Shown: one piece after another, positions 53,873 to 63,900 of the stretch
Numbering within the stretch: position 1 is the first letter of the stretch
Layout of the letters: each line of letters opens with the position of its first letter
Notes under the pieces: model-generated
What the model was told of the DNA's origin: nothing
The model's database searches: none
Seen by the model: the letters and a program-made list of their open reading frames with translations, nothing else
From: Mikania micrantha
Lineage: Eukaryota > Streptophyta > Magnoliopsida > Asterales > Asteraceae
Length of the DNA stretch: 64,000 nucleotides
NCBI GenBank assembly: GCA_009363875.1
Contig: CM018682.1
Location: forward strand, 62,456,031-62,520,030
Direction: 5' to 3'
Position numbers and translations under genes: made by a program

Positions 53873-56800
53873 TCAGTTAGACTTTTGGACCCAAACCATT
53901 TTGGTTTTGGGTCTGTTAACATTTGAAAAAACAGAACTAGCATTATCAGTTGAAGCAACACTTGAAGCATTCTTATCAGAAATTTTTGATTTGACTTTTG
54001 ACTTTGATTTCTTTTTATGAAATGAATCAACAGATGCCTCTGCCAGATTGACTTTTCCTATCAGTTGTTGCATCATTAGCATCAGTTGATTATGATTTTG
54101 AGTTAAAATTTTGATTTCATCAGACACATCAGAACTTGATTTTTTATTTTTGTGTTTGATCATTTTAGTGTCTTTAATCAAATGAGATGCTGTCAAGTGT
54201 TGTTTCCCTGAATCTGGAACAATCCCTTTTCCTTTCTTGGATTTACTGGAGGTATTTCCTTGTAAGGATTTTCCAGATTTTGAAACAACTGATGATTCAG
54301 GTACAAATTTTGAACTAAATTCATTTTTCATTTTGAGTAAGTTCTTGTTTTTATTCTTGATTTTGTTGAATTTAGAACCTTTTCTGTACCAGCATTCATC
54401 AGTTGAATGATTAAACAGCCTACAAATATCACAAGGCACCCTCTTTTGCTTTCCCTTGTGATTATCTACAAGTACTGATGACTTAGATACTGAGTTCTTG
54501 TTCATCAGCACTTTTGGAACATCAGTATTTGTAGACAAACTGATAACAGCTGATGTGCTGAGAACCTCTGAAGAGGTATTCTTCAGCACTTGTCGGTCAA
54601 TCCTTTTCCACTTATCAGTAGTTGTGGCATCAGCTTTTTCTACAACTACTGATGAGTGATTCTGACTTATCAGAAGCCGTGCATCTTTCTCTCCAGTACC
54701 ATGCCCATCTACCTTAACCAGTTTTAAATTTAGTTCATTTGAAACCTTTTCATCAGGGTTAATCTCAATTAAAACACTATCCTGACATGTTTCATCCTGG
54801 ATAACATTTGTACATCCAAGAGAATAAGAATAAGTTTCAATGTCAATAGTTTCAGACTCAGATTTGCAGGCACTTGAATCACTTTCAAATGATTCTTCAG
54901 CATCAGACTTTTCTGACGATTTGGTGTATTGGTATACACTGTCTCCTTCAGACTCACAGTTAAGATTTTTTTGTGTATAATCAATTGGAGGAGCAGTGTG
55001 ATTGTATCCAATACCAAACTTCACATTTGATGCTGTTTGCTTGTTTAATAGCAACTCAAACCCCTTGCAAGATTCAACCCATCTTGCACATTCGACTTGG
55101 GTTGCTGCAAGTGTTTGTTGCAAATCATTGTGTTTTACAAGCATGACTTCCACCCTAGCCTTTTCATCAGACAATTGACACTTGAGTTTGTAAATTTCAG
55201 ATTCTTTTTCATTCAAAGCTTTCTCAAATTCAATTTTATTCTTTGTCATGACCCTTTCTAAAGACAACTTTTCATTAATTAACTCAACATTAATTTCTCT
55301 AATGGAAGCAAATGCTGAAACACAAGACTCTGAACACAACTTAGCTTTGGATTCAGAGGATACCTGTGATGTTGAAGAAGATTGACAAGAGTTGTCAGTT
55401 GAGTCAATAGCCATCAATGCAAGATTTCCAAAAGGATTGTCTCCACCATGTGGACCATTTTCAGAGTAAGGCTGCATGTTGAAGTCAGATAAATCATCAG
55501 GTAGGCTACTCCAATCAACTACTCCAGGAGTAAAGAAACTTTGATGCTGTTGTTGTTGAGGCTGTTGATTGGTTTGTGATTTGCTGGGATCAGGAAGAGC
55601 AGGTGATTGTGAAGGAATTAATGCTGGAGGGTGTGTAGGTTGAGACATGTAGAAACAAGGATATGGATATGGCATAGGATTTTGTTGAACAAAGTGAGCT
55701 GGATAGAATTGTTGTTGACTAGTACCAGAGGATTGTGGTCCTTTGCTTGACGGGTTGTTGTTTGGAAAAGTCACAAAGGGTGCAGCATGGTTAGAACCAG
55801 TAGATTTGCACTCCCTAGCAAAGTGACCAAGCCTATGACACTTATGGCACCTCAGCTTCCCTTTGTCAAATCCAACCTTGGTTTTGCCAGATAATCCAGG
55901 GAACTTTCTTCCTGTTCTTTTATAAAACTTTTGTGATCTGATATTGATCAGTGCCATTTGACTCAAAATGTCCATCTCCTCTAGATCATCATCCGGGATT
56001 CCTTTCAAATCATCCATCACAAAACACAAGTTATCACCATAATTCCCTGCATTACCATCAACTCCCACAAAAGCATGTTCAGAATTGTTAGTAGAAAAAT
56101 CAATATGTTCATCATAAGAACATTCAGACCCATTAAACTCTGACTCCTGACCTATCAAAGCAGTGTTACCAGGAACAAAATCATCAGCAAGTTTTCCAGA
56201 TGAAGACAGTTTTCTCTTCTGTTCTACCTCTCTCTCAAAAGTTAAGAGTTTCCCATGTAATTGGGTGAGAGATAGACTTTCTAAATTAGCATTAGAGCGT
56301 AGGACAATTGTATAAGTGTCCCATCTCTCAGGCAATGATCTGAGAAATCTGTTATTCATCTGACTATTAGTGTATTCTTGCTTAACCATTTTTAACTCAG
56401 AAATTAAACATGAGAATCGTTCAAATTGTTGAGTCAAGGATTCACCCTTTCTGTGAGAAAATGTCTCATACTGCTGAGCCAGAATTTCTCTAGTATTTGC
56501 TAAAACCTCATCGGTTCCACCAAATTGTTCTTTCAGTGCAACCCAGAGATCATGAGCAGTATCATAATGCATCAAACCAGAATATATCTCATTCGGCAGA
56601 GCCATGGCCAGAATACCATGAGCTTTAGCATCAATTTCAAACAATTTAATGTCCTCATCCGAATACATATCAGCAGGTTTCGGAATCATGATCTTAGTTT
56701 CAGGATCAGTGATCGTGGGTTTATATGGTCCATGCACAACAAATTTCCAACATCCTGCGCTGTTAATCGACAGGTGATGTAGCATTCTACGTTGCCATAT

Positions 56801-56878
56801 GTTGTACTCACTCCGCACAAGCATCGGAGGCTTGGTTGCGGAGCCTGTATTGTGCGGATCATTGTTCGGAGTTGACAT
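53873..56878 (-). CDS. gag: S3 Gag (large Sirevirus type, two zinc knuckles)
   Basis: I place the start at 56,878 (MSTPNNDPHNTGSATKPPML) rather than the in-frame ATG at 56,923 because S2 starts at the matching place and the upstream residues fall near the leader. The product is about 1,001 residues. A copia-type Gag domain comes first (NIWQRRMLHHL, LWVALKEQFGGTDE, EILAQQYETFSHRKGESLTQQFERF). A CCHC knuckle follows from residue 344 (CHKCHRLGHFAREC), then a Gln/Pro-rich region, a coiled coil and a second knuckle from residue 816 (CDICRLFNHSTDEC) followed by a Lys/Asn-rich basic tail. It ends in UGA, after which the Pol frame continues in the same phase. Confidence 0.93.
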   Translation of the reverse strand: MSTPNNDPHNTGSATKPPMLVRSEYNIWQRRMLHHLSINSAGCWKFVVHGPYKPTITDPETKIMIPKPADMYSDEDIKLFEIDAKAHGILAMALPNEIYSGLMHYDTAHDLWVALKEQFGGTDEVLANTREILAQQYETFSHRKGESLTQQFERFSCLISELKMVKQEYTNSQMNNRFLRSLPERWDTYTIVLRSNANLESLSLTQLHGKLLTFEREVEQKRKLSSSGKLADDFVPGNTALIGQESEFNGSECSYDEHIDFSTNNSEHAFVGVDGNAGNYGDNLCFVMDDLKGIPDDDLEEMDILSQMALINIRSQKFYKRTGRKFPGLSGKTKVGFDKGKLRCHKCHRLGHFARECKSTGSNHAAPFVTFPNNNPSSKGPQSSGTSQQQFYPAHFVQQNPMPYPYPCFYMSQPTHPPALIPSQSPALPDPSKSQTNQQPQQQQHQSFFTPGVVDWSSLPDDLSDFNMQPYSENGPHGGDNPFGNLALMAIDSTDNSCQSSSTSQVSSESKAKLCSESCVSAFASIREINVELINEKLSLERVMTKNKIEFEKALNEKESEIYKLKCQLSDEKARVEVMLVKHNDLQQTLAATQVECARWVESCKGFELLLNKQTASNVKFGIGYNHTAPPIDYTQKNLNCESEGDSVYQYTKSSEKSDAEESFESDSSACKSESETIDIETYSYSLGCTNVIQDETCQDSVLIEINPDEKVSNELNLKLVKVDGHGTGEKDARLLISQNHSSVVVEKADATTTDKWKRIDRQVLKNTSSEVLSTSAVISLSTNTDVPKVLMNKNSVSKSSVLVDNHKGKQKRVPCDICRLFNHSTDECWYRKGSKFNKIKNKNKNLLKMKNEFSSKFVPESSVVSKSGKSLQGNTSSKSKKGKGIVPDSGKQHLTASHLIKDTKMIKHKNKKSSSDVSDEIKILTQNHNQLMLMMQQLIGKVNLAEASVDSFHKKKSKSKVKSKISDKNASSVASTDNASSVFSNVNRPKTKMVWVQKSN

Positions 56879-57086
56879 GATCACAGATTCAATCGATTTA
56901 ACACAAACTAATTCAAATCTCAATCAATTGATGCAAAACAAATTGATATTGAAATACAAATCAACAGAAGTTAGCAGAAAACTTCAATCTATAACAAATT
57001 CTTACTTAATCAGCTAATTCACTCAATTTGAGAACAAATTTGAGCAGTTTCAGAGATCAATTGTGTAATCGATCAATGATTAACCT

Positions 57087-57098
57087 GCTCTGATACCA
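57087..57098 (-). promoter_or_regulatory. S3 primer binding site
   Basis: GCTCTGATACCA on + is TGGTATCAGAGC on the element strand, an exact match to the complement of the initiator-Met-tRNA 3' end, two bases from the 5' LTR. Confidence 0.93.
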
Positions 57099-57296
57099 AT
57101 TGTAGGATCAGATGTTCTCAATTGATAAATCAGTAAAGTATAGCAGCGGAATTCAACACGGAATTAGCATAAGTAAAGTAAGAACAAATTCAATCAAACA
57201 GTAACGCAAGTTTGTTATAGAGAGAGAAAGTTTTCTGTAAAAGGAATATCTCATTCAATTGATTAACTTCGTTACATTACAATCGTGTCAACTGCC

Positions 57297-57330
57297 TATA
57301 TATAGAAGGCAGTGACGTCTGATGATGTCA
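57297..57330 (-). promoter_or_regulatory. S3 core promoter: TATA box and paired TGAC motifs
   Basis: TATATATA (57,297-57,304) has TGACGTC (57,313-57,319) and GATGTCA (57,324-57,330) just upstream on the element strand. These form an imperfect inverted pair of bZIP-type TGACG/ACGT sites. The same layout is in the 3' LTR. Confidence 0.6.
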
Positions 57331-57464
57331 CATGATATTGACATCTAACAGACAAAACAAAACAACTGAAAATAACTAAACTACTGAGGATGTCTTCAAC
57401 ATCTGAAGACAAACTCTACAACTACTGAAGAACAAAACTACTGAAGTACAAAATACTAAAACAT

Positions 57465-57487
57465 CTGATGAGTAAACTACTCATCAG
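57465..57487. repeat. Palindrome in the S3 5' LTR
   Basis: CTGATGAGTA, AAC, TACTCATCAG: perfect 10-bp arms with a 3-bp spacer. Confidence 0.9.
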
Positions 57488-57694
57488 ACTTTTACAAACA
57501 ATAAATGAAAACTACTGAAGACTAACTATACACTACAACACCTGATGACTTACACTTCAGCTGTTGTACATGTCTTCAGATCTTGTGACTTCTGCACATT
57601 TGAATATCAGCCTTTGTGTTCTTCTTCAGTTGTTGTAATGCAGTGAGACTTAGAGATTTTTCTGATCAGGCTCATTGGTTCTTTTAGTCCAACA

Positions 57695-57699
57695 CGTTA
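57695..57699. repeat. Right target site duplication of S3
   Basis: CGTTA equals 45,917-45,921. Confidence 0.88.
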
Positions 57700-57990
57700 T
57701 CATGATCATCATTTACTGTAAATGATAAGAATCCCATGAAGTTACGTTATCATGATCACCATTTACTGAATCACTGTGATCCCAAAGTATCCGTGTGGGA
57801 TTGTTCTCGTGTACTTAACAAAGTCGAATAAGAACTTGTCTTATTACATTATGTTAATTATGTGTAAATGATAAGAATCCCATGAAGTTACGATATCATG
57901 ATCATCATTTACTGTAAATGATAAGAATCCCATGAAGTTACGTTATCATGATCATCATTTACTGAATCCATGTGTTCCCAAAGCCTCATT
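57700..57990. repeat. G-D LTR tandem repeat, right portion
   Basis: It continues the 195-bp units of 45,603-45,921; the 50-bp subunit (GTAAATGATAAGAATCCCAT) recurs and a further unit starts near 57,774. Confidence 0.85.
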
Positions 57991-59374
57991 ATGTAATTAA
58001 GTGTAAATTGATTAAGTATCTGATCATGTGGAAATAACTAAGTGTTATAAGTTATAGTCTTATAACTAAGTTATTATAATGTGTTGATGATTAAGAATTT
58101 ATCTTATCATAATCATCTGAGTTTCCCTGTTATCTCATAATCATACAAGCATGCATACAATGATATATGATAATAAGCAATTTAATATTATCAAGTCAAA
58201 GTATAAATAACATGTTAAGCAACTTTTAAATAAATAAAAGCAAACATGTTTCTCAGCCCCGAGAGTAATTGTGTTTGACTTAGCTTAAACAAAAATGTAC
58301 GCGCTCTTGATTGTACTTGAGTGTATTTTCACGATCCTGTATTGATTTCACGATGTTTATAACTTATTAGTATGAATTATAGGGATTTTATGCGTATGTA
58401 TGTGTTAGCCATAAGCTTTGGCCAACACTCAAAGTCTTCGGTCTCTGTTGGCCCATCTTTATTTGTTATTGGTTCTTGTAATCCATAGACTTTCCTTGAT
58501 TTATTCTTGTTTCATCAAGTTTATATTTAAAGCCCATTTGTAGTTTCATGAAGTCATGTTATAAATGTTACAAACTTTGTTACCAAAGTTGCCGTTTTGA
58601 TAGTAATCACTTGGTTATCATGAATTTTACCACATATTAGTGTTGAATTAACGAGTTATAATAGTTCTTTCGTCATGTGGGCCAACAAATCAAGTTGGGC
58701 CAACGATATGTGGTGTTGAATCACAAAGGCCTTGCCAAAGGTTACAAAGGCTAGAGTTCAAGTGACTTTATGGGCCTTGATTGGGCCTCTAAGGAATTTA
58801 TTGGGCCCAAGGTAAGCCTAGGCAATATTTGTTGGGCCTAGAGTCATATTGAGATGTAGGAATCAAAAGTGGGCCAGAAATAGGTTATTGACCAAGTTAA
58901 TGACAAAGTGGCTCCCAAAATGAAGGCAAGGGCCTCAAAATAGGCCTTGGATTAGTCTAGGTGGGCCTCGGGTGGATTTTGCTGGGCCCAATGGGTTTTG
59001 TCTCGGGCCTTCATCAATAAGGTTCATGGGCCAAGTTGGGCCCCGCTTACATGAGCTGAAACAATCGTGGGCCAAGATGTATGTGTTTGAATTTGGACCA
59101 AATAAAGGGGTTAGGCCACATGGGCCATGTGGGCCTGTTCACAATTGTTAAGCCGTGTACATTCATGTGAACCAAAGGGATTGTCGTTGGGCCATCACAA
59201 CAGGTCTGGGCCGAATTGGGCCAAAAGTGGGCCTTATCAGAAAACCCATGAGCCAAAGGAAAAAATTGCTGGGCCAAGACAGTACTTATGTTGGGCTTTT
59301 TGTTGCATGTTGGGCCACTGTTGGCTTCTGGTTAATCGAGGGTAGGGTGGCCAGCAAGAAAAGTCTTGACCGAA

Positions 59375-59720
59375 TGAGAGGAGGGTCCAACGAATGAGTA
59401 GGGTCGAATAAGAGGTCCGGTCGAATAGTATGTTCCCACGAATGAGCCTAGGCGAATGAGTGCAGCTCGAATGAAGTGGCTGTCGAATGATGATGCATGG
59501 TTCGGTGCTGGGTGTAGCAAATGAGGAGTTGGCTGGTCGAATGGCGAGGTGGCGAATGAGATACATGGTCGAATGGGTGTTTGCCGAATGGTGAAGGTTC
59601 TGTGGTGGCTGCCGAATGGGAAAGACCGGCGAATGAGAGATGCTGGGCGGATGGCTGTCATTCGGCCGAGAGGAGAAGGAGGTCATTCGACCACCTGGTT
59701 CAGGCCATTCGGCCGAAGTA
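59375..59720. repeat. CGAATGA word array in the G-D LTR
   Basis: About 14 CGAAT words (mostly CGAATGA or CGAATGG) followed by three ATTCGGC/ATTCGAC words, irregularly spaced by 12-30 bp. Confidence 0.8.
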
Positions 59721-60114
59721 GGAAGGGTCGGGCATCACTTTCATTTCATGGCCCCAGGTGATTCCGACGATGGCTCATGCTAAGGGGTGCTGGTGGTCGT
59801 GGGTTGCATAGTTGGGAGGTGTTTGACCGACTAGAAATGAAGTTGCATTATAAGGGTTGAAAACCCTAATTTTCGATATACTTGCAGCCAAATACCTCGA
59901 CTTTCAGTGGTGTAAAGCTTAGATCCGTTGTACTTTCTTGTAGAGGATGTCGAGAGCTTCAAGTAGGTTCAAGAATGGGGTGATTTGGTTGAGAAATGAG
60001 TGAGATATGGAGGAGAGAAGGTGGGAAATGGAGGGTTTTCTTCAAAACCGGGATTAGGAGTTTTTTTGTGGAGAAGATGAAGTGTAAAAATGAGAAAATA
60101 AACTCATTTATGGG

Positions 60115-60122
60115 TATTTATA
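60115..60122 (-). promoter_or_regulatory. TATA box of the G-D LTR
   Basis: TATAAATA on the element strand in GC-containing context; CT-rich leader follows. Confidence 0.65.
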
Positions 60123-60880
60123 CCCCGAGGGTGTTCGGGTTCGTTTTCGTTGCTCGGTTCGTAAATTCGTCGCGTAACCGGATTTTACGCGCAATTTAAA
60201 TAGTTTTAAACAAAAGGATTCAATTTAATTATTTTGATGAGTTTCAAAATTGTAAAATGTTATTTATTTGATTTCATAAAATTATTTTCGTTTCGTCAGA
60301 TCGCGTAACCTTCGCGCGTAATTCGTTCGAATCGTCACCCGAACGAATACGACGATGGTTTTGGTTTCTGACTTTTGTTTTCTACTTTTCAGTCATTATT
60401 TCAGAACTCTAAACTCACAGATATGTTTGTGTGAATCGTCACTCACGCAAACACGCTGTCAGTTCGTCATTCTGAAATAACACTGCATAAATGTTTTAGT
60501 TGTGTTTTCTCACTGTCGGACTCAACTATACATCATGATTTCACATTGTTTTTGTACTGACTTGTCGGTCATCTGATTCCTGTCATCTGTGGACATCAGA
60601 TCGCAACTGATAGGTTTCTGAATATCGTTTGAATACTGTTGTTTCTCATGATTTGTTGTGTTAACTGTAATTAAGTTTTCACTTAATAAACACAACTAAT
60701 GTTTCAAATGTACATTGTACTTAATGTATTTAAGTTTATACGAAAATACGTACAACGATTTCTTGTATTTAGGATTCTGTTAATACAAGTACTGTTTAAG
60801 CTTACGTATGTACACATAGAATAAGGTGAAAGTACACATACCGTACGGACTTGCCGGACGATCTGGTACTTGTTGTTACA

Positions 60881-60916
60881 GTCTCCCCTTGTTAAAGAAA
60901 TTTTGTCCCGAAATTT
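60881..60916 (-). promoter_or_regulatory. G-D polypurine tract and palindrome
   Basis: GTCTCCCCTTG next to the LTR reads CAAGGGGAGAC on the element strand. AAATTTTG (60,898-60,905), TCC, CGAAATTT (60,909-60,916) is the palindrome with one mismatch. Confidence 0.8.
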
Positions 60917-60934
60917 AAGCATCAAAGTCGGGTT

Positions 60935-63900
60935 TCAATTCTCGAACAGATGGGGATACTTTGCTTTCATGTTGTCCTCGCGCTCCCAGGTAAACTCTGG
61001 TCCACGCTTGGAGTTCCATCGAACCTTTACAATAGGAATACGGCTTCGTTTCAGTCTCTTGACTTCACGTTCCATAATCTCTACAGGTTCTTCAATGAAA
61101 TGTAGTTGTTCATCAATTTGTATCTCTTCCAATGGTATGATCAATGTTTCATCTGCTAGACACCTCTTGAGATTTGATACATGAAACACATCGTGTACTC
61201 CACTGAGTTCATCAGGGAGTCTGAGTCTGTATGCCACAGGACCTATGCGTTGAATAATCTCAAATGGTCCGACATACCGAGGTGCTAGTTTGCCTTTAGC
61301 CCCAAAACGAACTACGCCTTTCCATGGGGACACTTTCAACATAACTCGGTCACCCACATCGAATTCCAAAGGCTTGCGCCGTTTGTCTGCGTAACTCTTT
61401 TGGCGGCTACGTGTTGCTTGTAATCTCTGTTGTATCTGGGCTATTTTATCAGTAGTTTCCTGAATAAGTTCAGGCCCAGTTATTCTGTTGTCTCCCACTT
61501 CGGTCCAACAAATTGGAGACCGACATTTTCTACCATAAAGTGCTTCAAACGGAGCACATCCAATGCTGCTGTGGAAGCTATTGTTGTAGGAGAATTCAAT
61601 AAGTGGTAAATGTGTGTCCCAACTTCCACCGAAGTCTAGGATGCATGTTCTCAACATATCCTCTAGGGTTTGAATAGTGCGCTCGCTTTGTCCATCCGTT
61701 TGTGGATGATAAGCAGTGCTCAAGTTAACACTTGTCCCTAAGGATTGTTTCAATGATTGCCAGAACCGCGAAGTAAATCGACTGTCCCGGTCTGAAATAA
61801 TAGACAACGGCACACCGTGCCTTATTACTATTTCATCGATGTATAGTCTCGCTAGTTTCTCCATCTTGTATGTCTCTCTGATTGGCAAAAAGTGTGCAGA
61901 CTTGGTCAATCTGTCAATGATGACCCAAATCGAATCGTGTCCGCTGGAAGTGCGGGGTAGCTTGGTAATGAAATCCATAGCTATTTGTTCCCACTTCCAT
62001 TGTGGTATCTCTGGTTGCTCCAGCAAACCCGAAGGTTTCTGGTGTTCAGCTTTGACTTTGGCACATGTGATACATTTGCCAACATAAGTGGCAATGTCTT
62101 TCTTCATGCCTGGCCACCAATAAAATGACCTAAGATCTTGGTACATCTTATCAGCACCAGGATGAACTGAATAACGTGTCTTGTGTGCCTCGTCAAGTAT
62201 GAGTGTTCGAAGTTCATCTAATGCTGGAATCCAAACACGATCCAGATAGTAGATAACTCCATCTTGCTTTGTCTTGAAATGTTTCTCGGCTCCACAATCG
62301 AGCTCGCGTTTCAGATTGTCTCTTGCCACTGCTTCTCGTTGTGCTTGTAAAATGTGATCTCTCAAACTTGTTTGCACCGTCATTCCCATAGCGCGAACGC
62401 GTAAAGGTTTGACTCTTTCTTTCCGACTCAAAGCATCTGCAACAACATTTGCTTTGCCCGGATGGTATTTGATCACACAATCGTAATCGTTCAGGAGCTC
62501 AACCCAACGTCTCTGTCTCATGTTAAGCTCCTTCTGATCAAATATGTGCTGTAAACTCTTGTGATCTGTGAAGATAGTGCATTTGGTACCATAAAGGTAA
62601 TGTCTCCAAATCTTTAATGCAAAAACCACAGCTCCCAGTTCAAGATCATGCGTCGTGTAATTCTTCTCGTGTATCTTCAGCTGTCGTGAGGCATAAGCAA
62701 TGACTTTGTCTCGTTGCATCAAAACACATCTGAGTCCCTGATTGGAAGCATCACAGTAAACTACAAAGTCATCACTGCCTTCTAGGAGTGTTAGGATTGG
62801 AGCATTGCACAATCTTTGTTTCAGTGTCTGGAATGCCTCTTCTTGTTTATGAGTCCACACAAAAGGTTCAGACTTCTGTGTGAGTTTGGTGAGAGGCAAG
62901 GCTATCTTAGAGAAGTTCGAAATGAATCTCCTGTAATAACCTGCCAATCCCAAGAATGATCGGATCTCCGTCGGTGTTGTAGGCACATCCCAGTTCTTGA
63001 TCGCTTCTATCTTGGCAGGATCCACATGAATACCATCACTGTTAATCACGTGACCCAAAAACTGAACTTCACTTAACCAAAATTCACATTTAGAGAATTT
63101 GGCATAGAGTTGTTCTTCTTTCAGAAGTTCCAAAACTGTCCTGAGGTGTTGTTCATGTTCCTTCTCGGTTCTTGAATAAATCAGTATGTCATCAATGAAG
63201 ACGATCACAAACCGATCTAGATACGGCTTGCACACCCGGTTCATTAAATCCATGAACACAGCCGGTGCATTCGTTAATCCAAATGGCATCACCATGAATT
63301 CGTAATGACCATATCGGGTACGAAAGGCCGTCTTTGGTATGTCTTCTTCTTGTATCCGGAGTTGATGATAACCTGACCTCAGGTCTATCTTTGAAAAGTA
63401 ATGTGCTCCCTGTAATTGATCAAATAAATCATCAATCCTCGGTAACGGGTACCGATTCTTGATGGTGAGTTTGTTGAGTTCTCGATAATCAATGCACATC
63501 CTGAAAGTTCCATCCTTCTTTTTAACAAACAGAACCGGAGCTCCCCACGGGGAAAAGCTCGGTCGGATGAATCCTTTATCGAGAAGTTCTTGCAATTGGT
63601 TAGACAACTCTTGCATCTCCGATGGTGCGAGTCTGTAGGGAGACTTAGCTACAGGAGTTGCTCCCGGAATCAAATCGATTCGGAACTGTACCGATCTCTC
63701 GGGTGGTAGTCCCGGTAAGTCATCCGGAAATACTTCTGCAAAATCTCTCACAACTGGCACATCTTGAATCTTGATTGCTTTCTTGTCTTTCTGTATCACA
63801 TGGGCTAAAAATGCAACACATTGTTTCCGTAAGCACTTGCGAGCTTTCATGCACGAGATTATCTTGTTACTGCGTTTCGCTTGGTCTCCACGAATCTCCA

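Larger units (their letters stand above)
45922..57694 (-). mobile_element. S3: complete, young Sirevirus with a third ORF region
   Basis: It is 11.8 kb, has 595- and 594-bp LTRs differing by one base, a CGTTA duplication, an exact primer site and a purine tract. Gag (1,001 residues), Pol (about 1,110 residues) and two adjacent ORFs between Pol and the 3' LTR are all open. Large Gag, extra 3' coding region and palindromic LTR words are features of the Sirevirus genus of Ty1/copia. It sits inside a tandem repeat of the G-D LTR. Near-identical LTRs indicate a very recent insertion. Confidence 0.95.
57101..57694 (-). mobile_element. S3 5' LTR (594 bp)
   Basis: It is identical to the 3' LTR except for one base missing in a GA-rich tract near 57,222. 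As the 5' LTR it drives transcription leftwards. Confidence 0.95.
57695..60880 (-). mobile_element. G-D 3' LTR, right part
   Basis: It continues the tandem repeat, then GGGCC-rich sequence (58,680-59,330), a CGAATGA word array (59,375-59,720), a donor-like CGAG/GTATTT (59,894), CT-rich leader, a TATA box (60,115-60,122) and two GTGACGATTC motifs. It ends TTGTTGTTACA against a reversed purine tract. No gene is seen; open frames here are shadows. Confidence 0.85.
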
